Shown: positions 12,001-21,390, counted from the first letter of the stretch. The stretch is 64,000 bases of DNA from Saturnia japonica (GCA_033032175.1 CM065306.1:21807001-21871000); one strand, 5' to 3'. The notes: generated by a model not told the origin, from the letters alone. Program-made: numbers and translations.

Positions 12001-14525
12001 GTCGTGCCTGTAGGCTGCAGCGTAGCCGCCAGCGAGGACGCCGCCTCTACACGCCGTTCTGACGCCCCCGCCTCCGTATTTCCTTCTGACTCTGCACCCG
12101 GGTCCCGCATGAGGGTCTCGAGAGGCGCCTCGTCCTCCTCAGTGATCTCCTCTGATTCTGATTCTGATTCCATCTCAGTGTCACTGTGTGTGTCTGTGTC
12201 TGTGTCAGTGTCCACATCATCACTGTCCAAAGTGTCAGAATCGGGCGGGAGCAAGTTTGTAACCGGGTCTACATGTGCTTCGGACAAGGTTCCCGTGTAG
12301 CGTCGCACTAGGTCGTTAAGGTCAGCGTCAGCTTCGCGGCGTAGCGCGTCCAGCTCGGCGACGTGGTCACGCGCACTCTCGGAGCGCTCTTGCGCAGCGA
12401 TGGTGCGCTCATCGTCCGCCGAGTCATCGTCAGGAGGGTGAATAATCTGAAGGTGGCGGAGAGTGTGCAGGCAAGTAACCAGGAGGCAGCAAATCACTAA
12501 GGTCTAGGTGCGACTCACGCTCCAACTGCTCGATCTCGTCACGCTGCGCGTCCGTGTCGAGAGGTGCATCACGCTCGTCTGCGGCGATGGTTTCTTCGTC
12601 GTCATCGGAGCAGCCACGCGGCGTGAATTCCTCATCCGAAGCTGATGTGATGGGTGTGGCAGGCATTGAGGTCAAGTTGGCGGCCAGCTGACGCGAATAC
12701 CTCTCTGTACGGTCCACGATATAACTGAGCTGTTCGTCGAGTGCCTCTTTCCGCGCGCGCTCTACGCGACGTACTCGCTTCCACTCCACCAACTATGTAT
12801 AAGTATATTTATATTATTTTTCTGAATTTAGTAAAAGGAAATTTCGATTTAAAGACATTTAACTCAAAGTTTACGTACTTTCTCCACATTTGCCCAAAAC
12901 GTGCGTATTTCTTTAGCCGCAAACGCTGCTATTTTCTTTAATTGCATCTCCTGAGCCTTTTCGGCCCGCTGAGCAGCCAGCGCCTTATCTTGGAAGTATT
13001 TTTGAACTGCTCGCGCGCACTGCAAAACCAAAACCGAGTGTTTACCATAAGAGTGATATAATAACGAACTGTCGACAAGACACATGCAAAGCAAAAATAG
13101 CATCAAAAGACAAGCCAACCTTGCGAGCTGCTTGCTTCTTCCACTTCCGCTCGTGTGCAAAGTCTTGAGCAAGCCACGCCATTTCCTCAAGGAGATAATC
13201 CCAATGTGATTTGGCGCGCGGCGGCTCCAGTACGCGCGGCAACCGGCGCTCGGTCCAGAGACCAGCGCGCGCTAGCTCGGCCACACGCCGTGCAACGTAC
13301 GCCTCTTGTTTCGCCTTCTCCACCATCTCATCAGCGGGTTGGACAGGTTGCGTCACAGGGCTCGGCGGTGCGGTAGGCGGTATCGGTGCTGGCGGTGCAG
13401 GTGGTGTTGGGGGCGCGGCAGGCGGATCGGGTGCTAGTGAAGGACGACGCGCCTCGATGAAGGCAGCAAGCTGAGGTGCGGGCGGGCGGCGTCGCCAAGT
13501 CACGTAGTCCATCATGTTGCCGCCCGCCTGTAGGAAGTACAGCTCGCTCAGCTGCTCTGTGAACCTGCAAGCGTCGCACCGGTGACCCACTGCGGGTACC
13601 GAAGGGCTCGGCCCACTCGTCTATGCAGTAACGACCGCGCCCATGACTGGCCGCGGGCCCGATACTACACTATTTATTTATTTTCTTTAAAAAATCGGTT
13701 GTTGTAAAGTCGGTTTACTGACGATAGTTAAACGTGACAACGTCATAAGAAAATACTGATGGAATGGTATCATTTTTTGAAAAGAAATTTTTAATTTTAT
13801 TTATAGTTTTGTCAATTATAGCATAACCTACAATCGCTGCACTAACAGACCGATGCTATTTATTTTAATGATGAAAGCACGAATATTCGACAATATATCA
13901 CTGAACATATATTTAATATCGAAAGAATCATTACCTTTATCGTTGCTATAAACAATTGACACCATATTCACTTTTCACTGCACTTCATACTTGACGAAAA
14001 CATGTAAATGTATTATTGTATAGGAGCTGTCCACGCGGACGCATCGCTCACTGAAGTAGGAGAGAGACAGATGTCGAACGCTGCCGAACGCGGAGACCGA
14101 TTGTACCTCTTTGTCGCTCGTTACGCGCTCTCGCTTGCACTTCAAGCCTTAAATGGAACACCTAAGAGCGAGGTAACGCCGCATGAGTCATGTTTTCTCG
14201 TGCGTGCAGCCGGCTCCATCAAATTATAAGACGTTGTCACGTCAATACAATTGTCAGAACAAATGGTAGAGTAATGAGTAGTAATGACGTACCTATCTCT
14301 GAGCGCTTTCAACCGCAACAGATGACAATCAAGCACAGCGCGGCGCAGCGCGGCCGCGTCCTCAAGTCGGAGGGAACGTGCGCGTTTACAAGGCGGCTCC
14401 TCGTCCGTACTAGGCCCCGCTCCTTTACGGTTCTCCAGGGCACCCGGCTCCGAGCCGCATCCCCCCGCTGTCCCCGCTCCGCCATTGAGAACGCGCCCGC
14501 ACGCACCGCCGCTACGCTCCACTCC
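56..14525 (-). CDS. dom: Helicase domino (SRCAP/p400-type SWR1-class Snf2 ATPase), gene-level entry, C-terminus outside window
   Basis: Nuclear ATP-dependent chromatin remodeller. In the insects studied, domino is the catalytic subunit that exchanges H2A variants and associates with the Tip60 complex. Nine exons can be joined on the minus strand: 14,293-14,525; 13,120-13,564; 12,879-13,019; 11,494-12,792; 11,091-11,408; 9,586-10,302; 8,377-9,310; 6,247-6,444; 56-88. Every junction is GT-AG and phase-compatible, apart from one surplus base inside the fourth exon. Order of domains: N-terminal segment, HSA domain, acidic region, first ATPase lobe (DEMGLGKT, DEAQ), long family-typical insertion, second lobe (DRCHRIGQ). 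About 1,440 codons are present. The SANT and Gln-rich parts expected in domino are not here, so they should lie left of base 1. Introns total far more than exons and carry transposon relics. The family assignment rests on recognised motifs, not on a search. Confidence 0.93.
851..957 (+). repeat. 3' part of a tRNA-derived SINE
   Basis: This matches the 3' half of the complete SINE at 45,627-45,895: shared words are 'cggcgaactgtgggtgt', 'gtacacctctgcctaaccct' and 'ggcatgatggtatgtta' with small changes. The tRNA-like head is missing. The 64-codon frame across it is not a gene. Confidence 0.85.
1597..1687 (+). repeat. 3' terminus of a polyA retroelement family
   Basis: It shares 'caagtccggtgaa', 'gcagcggct' and 'ggctaacagtgtag' plus an A-run with the long copy ending at 23,655. 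Inverted copies end at 50,523 and 61,379. The conserved 3' tip plus polyA marks a non-LTR-type retroelement or a dependent element. Confidence 0.7.
2860..3395 (+). pseudogene. Degenerate mariner transposase
   Basis: Reading frames with shifts carry mariner features: a DET-IHYYTPKTKE-like start near 2,868, MATIFWDSKGIILMYFLQKG from 2,986, then LLDRYDKK..RPHLARKKVL and finally KKCIHLKGDM in a neighbouring frame. The expected HQDNAPAH (second catalytic Asp) is garbled to HQHIYSE, and the Asp-containing 'YSPDLAPSD' is lost. The copy is dead. It lies in a domino intron. Terminal repeats were not found. Confidence 0.85.
4540..4840 (+). repeat. Periodic AT-rich repeat, about three units
   Basis: Units of roughly 110-120 bp each include 'gattctgatcaaattttgta', 'gggaagtat' and a poly-A run. 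The same unit recurs at 27,200-27,405 and 29,150-29,900. The units are diverged and no coding sequence is visible. Confidence 0.6.
4841..4900 (+). repeat. Copy of a repeat also at 32,886
   Basis: The run 'attcttgtatata', then 'ttggtttctcggaaacggct' and 'ccaacg' is nearly identical at 32,886-32,935. No coding content. Confidence 0.7.
5740..6246. promoter_or_regulatory. CpG-rich patch inside domino intron
   Basis: GC- and CpG-dense DNA, in sharp contrast to its AT-rich left flank, with G-runs and CGCG clusters. On the plus strand a donor-like GAAG|GTGAGTGTGAG stands at 5,821, as a first exon would have. It could be an internal promoter, a retained 3' part of a domino isoform (minus frame open to 6,004), or simply exon-like composition. 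Several overlapping frames here are shadows. Confidence 0.3.
6247..6444 (-). CDS. dom: domino exon: post-ATPase helix
   Basis: The acceptor ATCCACAG joins in phase 0 to the preceding exon to give ALMTQLSPIEKYAMRIVE, the conserved domino/SRCAP segment after the ATPase. It ends ELTYTREESRAE at donor GAG|GTGCGT after exactly 66 codons. The frame stays open a further 80 codons to a TGA at 6,004. That extension is Arg/Pro-rich CpG-dense sequence and does not resemble the family, so the donor is preferred. Intron retention could give a short isoform. Confidence 0.85.
6965..7522 (+). pseudogene. Degenerate IS630/Tc1-type DDE transposase
   Basis: Three frames give RNAVGVDNFDATIRNHIHGY with YYLRKNYPAW (helix-turn-helix part), then VFIDETWLNADRT (first catalytic Asp region) and GFIPDCLLPFASKTTSDYHE with a following N for the usual 'DYHxxMN'. 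These are hallmarks of a DDE family widespread in insects. Stops and frame changes show it is dead. Terminal repeats were not seen. Confidence 0.75.
7585..7760 (+). repeat. Interspersed repeat with 'gtgcgagtcggactc' core
   Basis: 'gaccaagtgcgagtcggact' followed by 'gttccgtaa' is the opening of a repeat I know as common in moths and butterflies. It lies in a domino intron. Its right limit is uncertain. Confidence 0.55.
8377..9310 (-). CDS. dom: domino exon: second Snf2 ATPase lobe (HELICc)
   Basis: The acceptor is TTTATTCCAG and the donor ACCCAG|GTGACT. It encodes about 311 residues: PHPSLLQYDCGKLQTLAGLL, RVLIFTQMTRVLDVLEAFL (motif IV), LSTRSGGVGLNLTGADSV (motif V), [20 protein letters not shown] (motif VI), then GHFTTSTLRGVSVQELF and an acidic, Ala-rich tail with ARAEAQGDLAEFDETVPLE. 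Arginine fingers of motif VI are intact. The apparent open frame beyond 8,377 is intron sequence. Confidence 0.96.
9586..10302 (-). CDS. dom: domino exon: SWR1/INO80-type insertion between ATPase lobes
   Basis: The acceptor is CATTCCAG and the donor GACAG|GTGATG. The split lysine codon AA|G gives ARAKTKESLASGNLLSV, then INVLMQLRKVCNHPDLFEPR, both highly conserved in domino/SRCAP. The remainder is a long, GC-rich, Ala/Arg-rich insertion ending RRLAVCNERRCWRLPLYG. Long insertions here are typical of this remodeller class and bind RuvB-like proteins in homologues. The insertion part is much less recognisable than the first 50 residues. Confidence 0.92.
10635..10840. mobile_element. Small non-autonomous element with GTGACAACG ends
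   Basis: It is bounded by 'gacgtgacaacgtcttata' on the left and 'gtcgttgtcacgt' on the right, which are near reverse complements. The interior has CpG-rich words such as 'gagcgagagagacaga'. A related longer element lies at 13,690-14,245, also in a domino intron. Confidence 0.5.
11091..11408 (-). CDS. dom: domino exon: motif III and end of first ATPase lobe
   Basis: The acceptor is ATCCGCAG and the donor CCAA|GTAAGT. The split codon restores ERRLLLTGTPLQN. It contains LLLTGTPLQNSLAELWSLMH (Snf2 motif III), PFLLRRLKRDVERQMPSKYE and RCLYDDFMARAK. The 85-bp intron before it interrupts the ATPase between ..NFQTER and RLLLTG. Confidence 0.95.
11494..12792 (-). CDS. dom: domino exon: acidic region and first Snf2 ATPase lobe (contains a one-base frame break)
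   Basis: The acceptor is ATACATAG and the donor GAAAG|GTAAAT. The order is VEWKRVRRVERARKEALDEQ (end of HSA), an acidic SRCAP-type region with DEETIAADER and DDERTIAAQE, a Ser/Asp/Thr repeat tract, then the helicase lobe LREYQHVGLHWLATMHARGL. Walker A DEMGLGKT is at 11,850-11,873 and the DEAQ box at 11,553-11,564. The reading frame shifts by one near 12,430: the first frame hits TGA while the second continues DDDSADDERTIAAQE. The exon is 1,299 nt, exactly one base more than its splice phases allow. A natural intron here would be only about 33 nt and out of phase, so an indel is more likely. Confidence 0.92.
12180..12235 (-). repeat. Coding microsatellite-like Asp/Thr/Ser tract
   Basis: Repeats of 'tgtgtc' and 'gtctgtgtc' on the plus strand encode alternating DTDTDTDTHSDTEMESESES on the minus strand, inside the acidic region of domino. 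Length variation between individuals would be expected. Confidence 0.8.
12879..13019 (-). CDS. dom: domino exon: HSA domain, second half
   Basis: The acceptor is GGTTTTGCAG and the donor AAA|GTACGT; length is 141 nt, phase 0 at both ends. It continues the HSA helix with CARAVQKYFQDKALAAQRAE and ends IRTFWANVEK, the signature of the HSA C-terminal end (FWSNVEK in related proteins). The flanking introns are 100 and 86 bp. Confidence 0.92.
13120..13564 (-). CDS. dom: domino exon: Pro-rich linker and start of HSA domain
   Basis: The acceptor is CGCTTGCAG and the donor AAG|GTTGGC. It encodes about 148 residues: FTEQLSELYFLQ, then GGNMMDYVTWRRRP, a Pro/Ala-rich linker, and the HSA start AKSHWDYLLEEMAWLAQDF followed by HERKWKKQAARK. 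In this family the HSA helix binds actin and actin-related proteins. The exon is strongly CpG-rich, and several antisense reading frames here are only shadows. Confidence 0.92.
13690..14245. mobile_element. MITE-like element with GTGACAACGTC ends
   Basis: The left end reads 'taaacgtgacaacgtcataag' less one base and the right end 'ttataagacgttgtcacgtc'; the ends are inverted copies. The 73-codon plus-strand frame inside is not a gene. The element occupies nearly all of the 728-bp domino intron between 13,565 and 14,292. Confidence 0.6.
14293..14525 (-). CDS. dom: domino exon: N-terminal segment
   Basis: The acceptor CTGTGCAG precedes GGA GTG GAG CGT, and the donor is AGATAG|GTACGT. The exon encodes about 77 residues including RVLNGG, EEPPCKRARS (basic, possible nuclear localisation) and LLRLKALRDR. 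The last codon is split AG|G and joins the next exon as LRDRFTEQLSELYFLQ, matching the conserved stretch just before the HSA region in domino/SRCAP proteins. There is no ATG in the exon, so the start codon lies upstream. Confidence 0.85.
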
Positions 14526-15034
14526 CTGCACAGATCAGCGAAATACACATGTTAAGGACTTATCCCATTTTTCGTATTGGACTTCAACTAAACCAGGTGT
14601 AAAATGACAATGCATGAATGCGTTTGTTCAGTTTCTTTGAAATAAGTTCCTAGTTGTTATGCATTGTTGGAGCTAAGAAAACGGTTATTTATGTTTTTAA
14701 AACAATCTGCAAGCCAAGTTTCATAACGTTTTGTATTTGTTTTTAAGGCATTTTAATGGAAAAAAAACTCAAAAAAATATTGAAATAATATTGTTTTCGT
14801 CTCGCATTTTTAAAATGGGACTGATAATTGTTGTTTTAATATTGATAAAATAAGAAGTGTTTAATCGTTTTTATAAATCAGAAAAAAAAAAACGAGATTT
14901 AAATTAAGACTTTTTTAAATAAATTTTTGATGTTGCATTTTTGAATTATTTGTGAGAAAAGGTAAAAAACATGATAACTCAGAAAAGGTTCACTTTATTT
15001 AACATAATGCATATGGCAAAATTATCGCAAATAG

Positions 15035-16346
15035 TCACCCCTATCACCTCCTAATGGGAATACGTCATGTTACTATCTTTATATTATTATCCTGTACTAA
15101 AGATATTGCAATGTCTTTGGACATTTTAACCATGATTTATTTATTATTGGCTAAAATGCTGAAGATGGGTATTCATGGTTCTCTACTACGCTGGTGTGAA
15201 TCATATTTACAAAACTGCTCACAACTGTTAATGGTACAAGGCTATGTATCACATACGACCACTGTACCATCGGACATACCGCAAGGTCATACTCTTCTTA
15301 ATTTTTGTTAATGATCTGGCTAACTTAATTACCTGCAAACTCCTTATATATGCTGATGATTTTGAAACTTTACCAAGTTATAGACTCTTTGCAAGACATT
15401 GAAATATTACAAACTCAGATTAACGAGTTTCAAATTGGTGCAACCAAAATAATATGCTTCTAAATTCTAAAAAATGTTATTTTATGAAATTTTCCAGAAA
15501 GAGAATTCCTATCCCAACAATTTATTTTATTGAAAAGGTTCCATTAAATGAAGTATCTAGCATGCGTGACTTGGGAGTGATTGTCGATAGTCAGCTAAGT
15601 TTTCGTTTTCACATAGACGAGATAATTCGTAAAGCTCCTCGATTATCAGGTTTTATCTCAAGACAGCTCAGATCTTTTGGGGATCCAAAGGTTACTATAA
15701 CCATATACAACTCCATAATACGTAGCATTTTGGAATATGGAGGCCAAGTGTGGAATCCTTGTTATGATGTACACTCAAATAGAATTGAGCGTGTGCAAAA
15801 GCGATTTGTTTATTGTCTAGCTTATTTTGAGAATAAATGTAAATTTTTAAAATCTTATGAGTCTAAACTTATATATTTTAAAATGCAAGCATTATGTGAT
15901 AGAGGAAGGCAGCAGATATTGCTTAGCTGTACAAATTGATCCACGGTTTGGTTGACTGCGAGAATGTACTTAATCATATTAATTTTGTTGTACCACGTCC
16001 GGGCAGTCACTTAACTAACAGGAAAACTTTCATGACTTCTCATTGCAGGACTAATGTAGGACAACACTCTCCGTTTTATCGAATGTTTACTGGATATAAC
16101 AGTATAAGGCACCTTATTGATATTTTTTCTTGTTCTTTGCCTTCACTAAAAATTAAGTTTAAATCGTGTTTTGAAGCATAAATTGCCCATGTTTTTGTAA
16201 TGTAAATGTAATTGTTTTCTTCTGTGTGCAAGATGTGTTCACTTTTTTAAGGCACACACCATATTGTTTGGTTTTTTTTTACTGTCGGAAATATGTGTAA
16301 TTTTTACTCGTGTGAAGTCTGGTTTGTGAACCAAATAAAAAAAAAA
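15035..16346 (+). mobile_element. 5'-truncated Jockey-type LINE
   Basis: Broken reverse-transcriptase reading frames: LLRWCESYLQNCSQLLMVQG, then FVNDLANLITCKLLIYADD (the usual YADD), and RDLGVIVDSQLSFRFHIDE onward to WNPCYDVHSNRIERVQKRF. Frame breaks lie at about 15,300 and 15,400. The 3' end is an A-run at about 16,336-16,346. It is the same lineage as the minus-strand LINE at 41-44.6 kb, judged by the shared LSGFISRQ..IYN.I.R.ILEY pattern. Confidence 0.85.
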
Positions 16347-16550
16347 GCCCCTGCGTATAACTAAGAATTGTGTTCTAGTTGTTCTTGAAATTGTTTTGGA
16401 ATTTAGGTAAATTACATAAGAGATAGAAAATTATAAAGATTATAAATATACACAACAACTATAAATAATAGAACAATATTATTGTATGACAGATCTCCCT
16501 TAACTACAGCAATTTAACAAAGATCGAAGACCACACTATTTTTTTTTAAG

Positions 16551-16754
16551 TTTCTTATGGCCTGTTTCTCCCATTGCCACCAGGATTTAATTGGTTCCCT
16601 CCTATGTTCAAATGGTTATAAATACTTTCTGACTGTCATCAATAGATTCGCGCATTGGCCTGATATAATGGCAGAAAGTGAACCAAAAGCATTCATGTCC
16701 ACATGGATATGTTTCAATTGCCCTGAAAAAGTGACCACAGATAAGGAGATTTGA
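16551..16754 (+). pseudogene. Gypsy-type retroelement integrase fragment
   Basis: A 65-codon frame has the integrase core pattern HCHQDLIGSL..SNGYKYFLT with VINRFAHWPD and CPEKVTTDKE, carrying the first catalytic Asp and the start of the TD motif region. No LTRs, protease or reverse transcriptase are adjacent. It is an isolated scrap directly downstream of the truncated LINE. Confidence 0.8.
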
Positions 16755-17314
16755 ATCCTATCTTTTTAGTAAGCAATAACAGGTTCTCATAATTTGAAAA
16801 CAACATGTTCCTTATAAAAAAAAACAATCTTTATTGAATAAAAAGTACTGTAATATTAAAAAATTACTTTTTTTATAAGAATTAATTCTTCTGTCCTCCT
16901 AGCGAGGGAAGCCATGGGCACACCTAGTTTTATGTATTTTTTATTTAATGCTCAACTGTAAATGTTTAACTGTACATATTTCTAATGCCTCTGAGCGGAT
17001 CTAGTTCTGGTAGACGTAGTCCCGTTAAAGGTGCAATACCTTGGAGTGTTAACCAGAGAGTTCATTTTTTCTTTCTATTACCTGCCCTTGCTCTGTTATC
17101 TACCCTTGCTCTGCTCAGTAACTATTAATTTTTAGATCAAGGTTTTTAGGATTTCAGATATATTTACATACCATGATTTATTACATACCATGGTAAAATT
17201 TTTATAGCAATAGTATTGATATACAAAACATATCAACAATGTATGCTTGTTTTTTTTTGCATTAGGCAATATTTTATTATTTGCTTTTCTATTATTCGAC
17301 TTAATCTATACATA

Positions 17315-17870
17315 CTAATATTCTAAAGATGAAGAGTTTGTTTGGTTAAACAGGCTAATCTCAGGAATTACTGATACAAATGAAAAAAAAATCATTGTTC
17401 AATAGCCCATTTATTGAGAAAGGCAACATCACACTATGACCTATAGGAGCAGAGCATCAATAAAAAATGTTGCAAAAAATCCTAACCAATATTATCAACA
17501 GAAAGGAAAGATGAATATATCTCACTCAAAACATTGAAAATCTGCCAACTATGGTTTATATAGCCTATAGATAGTAAGATAAAATAATAATTGAAATCAT
17601 CCCCTATTGTACTGCTTTAAGAATGATTTTTCAAAAACATGGAAAACTTTTTTTTTTACTAAAAGCATATGCATTTCTACATGCATAATTTGAGAAATGA
17701 TGGGTTTTCCATACAAACTTTCATTACCTATTTCAGCCTTCCAAGTTCTATTTTAGCTCCATAAGATGTTCTTATATCCTATGTCCTTCCCCAAGGTCCA
17801 ATCTACCTCTATACCAAATGGGTTCAGTAGTTTAGATGTGAAAATGTAACAATAATATTACTATGGATTT
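17315..17870 (+). repeat. Interspersed repeat with a 'tatacatactaatattctaa' start
   Basis: The opening, with 'gagtttgtttggttaaacag' after it and periodic 'ccatttattgag' type sequence, resembles a repeat common in Lepidoptera. There is no open reading frame. Limits are approximate. Confidence 0.4.
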
Positions 17871-17871
17871 T

Positions 17872-18040
17872 ATGCCTAATTAGCCTAATGGTTCTAAGCA
17901 CGGATACTATGCTTAAAGTCCTGAGTTCGATTCCCAGGTCAAGCAAAGTGTTATTGGGTTTTTCTATGAAATTCCCAGTAGCAGCTTGAAGTTTGGCTTT
18001 GTACCCAATTAATGTTGTTAATTAATTTTATGTGGATTTA
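17872..18040 (+). repeat. tRNA-derived SINE, head part
   Basis: The A box TAGCCTAATGG is at 17,881-17,891 and a B box-like AGTTCGATTCC at 17,924-17,934. They are followed by the SINE body 'caaagtgttattgggttttt', 'cagtagcagct', shared with 45,627-45,895. It diverges before the tail. It is not a functional tRNA because no acceptor stem pairs. Confidence 0.85.
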
Positions 18041-20697
18041 ATGTTGTTTTGTCTTTCATTCAGCATTCAGGGATTACTATTTAAGTACAGTGGAGGACTA
18101 CTTATCTGAACGCTTGATGGACTTTGGTTTGACACAAATATTGTCTGCAGGTTTCGCAGGACTAAAAAATTTAGGATAATTCAAATTACTCAGCACTGTT
18201 GGTGTCTACTCTATGACGGCAAGAGCTCCATACGTTTTAAGCAATAGTCAAGGAACAGGAGAGAAAAGGTCTAGTCATCAGTTGACCAAATTGTCACTCC
18301 TCACAATAAATTTTGTGGATATTACAAGTTTACACAATATAATAATAGCATATACATATATCAATCACTATCAGTGGCTCAACACTGTTCAAACAAACAA
18401 TTGTAAGAAGTTTTCTTCATGTTATCTAACCCAGGTATTCAACTCTAACTGGCAAACTGATTTTAAAGACAAATAACATCCACAGTAATGTAGGGAGAAT
18501 TGATCTCACTTCACTTCTTATAAATGGGGAGATAGATGCATTACAATTAATTTCAACCTATAACCCAACAAATGTGTATTCAAGGAGTAAGTTTAACAAT
18601 CACTAAGTCAAACATGAAAATTATGTTGCCACATTTATTTTTCTAAAAATTTATATACAAATCCTAAACTGAAATAACCTCAAAATAAAAATAATTACCT
18701 TTTCCCCTCCCCTTCCCATAGCACCAAATTCAGGGCTAGCTATTCTAGAGTCCAAACTTAATTTTTTTTTTTAAGAAAAACTGTGAAGTCAATATGTACA
18801 GTCCATTTCAGTGAAGTGAATAAAGAGTGTAAAGAAAAAAGTCACATGATCAATTCCATAGTGAAAATAGTGAGAGGTTTATAGTACAAGGTACTGCCAA
18901 CTTCTTTTGCCAAAAGCCAAATCTTTTACCCTTAAAAACTATAAACTATCAAATGTTGGGCCCAAAAATTCTTCTTAAAAACTACTTTAAATGTAATAAC
19001 ATACAAATGTCCATATGTGTAAAAATACATCATAAAGTAACTTTAGACTATAAACCACTATCTACTACATACCACTATATACCTGAAGTGTCTGTCTGTA
19101 ATGTCAAAATAACAGCTTTTTACTAAATGCATATGAAAGTATATAGGATACCGATAACAAAAAAAAACCATTTTTTTAATTTATGTCTGTCTTCTGTTTG
19201 TTCTGAGTAAAATCTGAAATGGTCGGGACTTTAACTGGGTTTCCCACAAATAAAAAAAACTGATCCTGATGAATCATATTGGGTGCTTAAATGGCTTACT
19301 CTCAGTAAACCATAAGAGATGTAGCCAATTAATGTACTAAAAAATTGTAGACATTAAAAAGACCTACAATAAAGTCAGTAAGTGTATATGTCTATCTGCT
19401 AAGGAACACCCACAATACTAATCATGCGCGATAAGTTGAGACCTGAGCGGCAGTGACGTCATTGTTGGGTCTTGGTACAGTGAAAAAAAAAGAACACAAC
19501 TAGCTTAGTATAGTAAGAGACAAAAATAAACTATATTATATAATAATGGTATTGCGCACTGTACAACGCGGGTGTCATCAGGGAAGTGGGTGGGGAGTTG
19601 CATTCCATGTGGGTCTCAACTTATCGCACACAAGTTATAAGCATTTTTGTCTTCTAGTTATAAGGATAGATATATGCAAAAACTATGCACATACACTACT
19701 TTGCAAAAAGAACTGGCACCTAAGAAAATTAACATTCTAATGTTGATTTCAGTTAAATAAATTGAATTTCATTGTTTGATGTAGTCTGTATACTTATAAT
19801 CCTATAAATTAATATGCCTTGTGAATTCTAGCAACTTTTTCATTAATTTTCAATGAATTCTATAAAAACCATGGACACATCCAAAGAATAAGAAATGGTC
19901 AGCAATACAGACAAGAAGAATTTTAAAGTTTTTTTATAATTATTATTATTAGTTATACACTAACAACCTCAGGCAATGCTTGTATTATATGTTGTATTTT
20001 TCAGTGCACTATTTAATTAGCCAAGTGTTTATGTAGTTGATTTTTAAAAGAGCATAATCTCTACCAATTTCAACCCCTCTCAAACCCCAATTAGTGCCAA
20101 ACAATTCTATATCCAACCCATTATTTTAAAAACTCAATAAAGTAACAACACATGAGATGTCATTTTACTCCATGGTAATTAATAATACACTGTAGTTGAC
20201 CATTGCTTATTATAACTTCTGGGTTCAACCAAACAAATTATATCTTGATGCATCACACACTCGCAATTTGCTTAGAAAATCATGTCTGAGACTACAAACA
20301 GTTATTATGAATGATAACAAGAGCCTGTAAATAACTCACTGTTGGACAAAACCTTTTTCTGGACTGAAAGCAATAGTTTAACAGCAGTCATCTATATATT
20401 ATGACATATGTACTACAGGACATTTCTATTATTTTTCTCACTATGAGCTGATACTACTAGAACATTACTAAACAATTATTGAGGATTACTTCACTATGTT
20501 TTCCTTCATTCTCACCCGCAATAGTGTTACTAATTGAATTCAATTTAGTACATTCACGAAAATTCCCATTTTTTATACATTTCCAAAGAGAAAATATTGC
20601 AAAAAATAAATGTAAAGTAGTAGTAGCAACATAAATATAACAAGTATATTATAACTTCAAGTTGATAACCAGGACTGGCACATTTCTGATTTCATAC

Positions 20698-20757
20698 CAT
20701 GAGTAGCGGGGCTGCTCCGATACCGGGCGGAGCGGCGAGCTCATCGCGTTCGCTCAT
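20698..20757 (-). CDS. dom: Candidate first coding exon of domino
   Basis: A 20-codon open stretch reads MSERDELAAPPGIGAAPLLM from an ATG in good context (CACAACATG). It ends at a donor (ATG|GTATGA) in phase 0. The next recognised domino exon starts in phase 0 with GGA at 14,525, so the two fit. The exon is GC-rich inside an AT-rich stretch, as the other exons are. A short upstream reading frame begins ATGAATCAACCC about 31 bases earlier and overlaps this start. The intron implied is 6.2 kb and full of repeats. No homology could be checked: placement is inference from splice phase, composition and orientation. Confidence 0.45.
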
Positions 20758-21017
20758 GTTGTGACATCTCGGGTTGATTCATATACTGACTCACAAACAC
20801 AACAAATTCATTACACTATGCTCTAACACCGGATAGGCCTTATTTAGGTACACTACAATATAACTTATAAGTCACTTGTTAAAATCAGTCTTGATAAAAT
20901 AAATAACTATAGAAACCGTGTTCAATAGTTTCAAATATCAGTAAAACACTATAATCAAGTCATAAATTGAGATCCTTTGATGTGATGCCGTAAACAACCG
21001 CAAGACAACAATAATTG

Positions 21018-21029
21018 GCGGCCATATTG
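21018..21029 (-). promoter_or_regulatory. YY1/Pho-like motif, possible domino promoter
   Basis: Read on the minus strand the bases are AATATGGCCGCC, one change from the YY1/Pho consensus AAnATGGCnGC. This motif often lies at insect promoters just downstream of the start site. It is about 260 bp upstream of the candidate domino first exon and in the same orientation. No TATA box is evident. Confidence 0.25.
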
Positions 21030-21390
21030 ATATGAACAATTAAAAAATATAAATCCTGTCATGTTAAGTCGAAATATAATCTTAACATTACTTGATGTTA
21101 TCTGAACATCGTGCTTTAAATTAATTTCTGTTTGATTTTAAATCTAACACTAAAACTATCGCACAGCGTATTTCGTAACAAATAAAATACAAGACCGATT
21201 TCTTTTTTATCTTATAATTTTAACTAGGGTTGGCTCGATATTCATCGATATTATCGAAATGTCAACATTTAAATTGAAGACTTTTTAGTTTTTTGACATC
21301 GATATTAATTCTCTAAAACGTCGACGCATCGATGTAAAGAAGAAAAACAACAAACAACTGATGTTTCCAAATTTATGTGTTGTTATGTAG

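Larger units (their letters stand above)
16760..20690. other. AT-rich stretch without recognisable genes
   Basis: If the candidate exon at 20,698 is right, this is part of the first long domino intron. Apart from the repeats listed separately I see only AT-rich sequence with poly-A/T runs. A short inverted match near 19,390-19,416 ('ctaaggaacacccacaata') is related to the repeat at 36,311. Confidence 0.5.

Noticed and set aside
12430..12470. A short intron in domino resolving the frame break
   Set aside because: The only GT-AG pair is about 33 nt and leaves a stop in frame; no phase-0 donor exists upstream nearby.
19454..19461. Perfect CRE TGACGTCA (also at 21,991)
   Set aside because: An 8-bp motif occurs by chance in 64 kb and these copies have no promoter-like surroundings.
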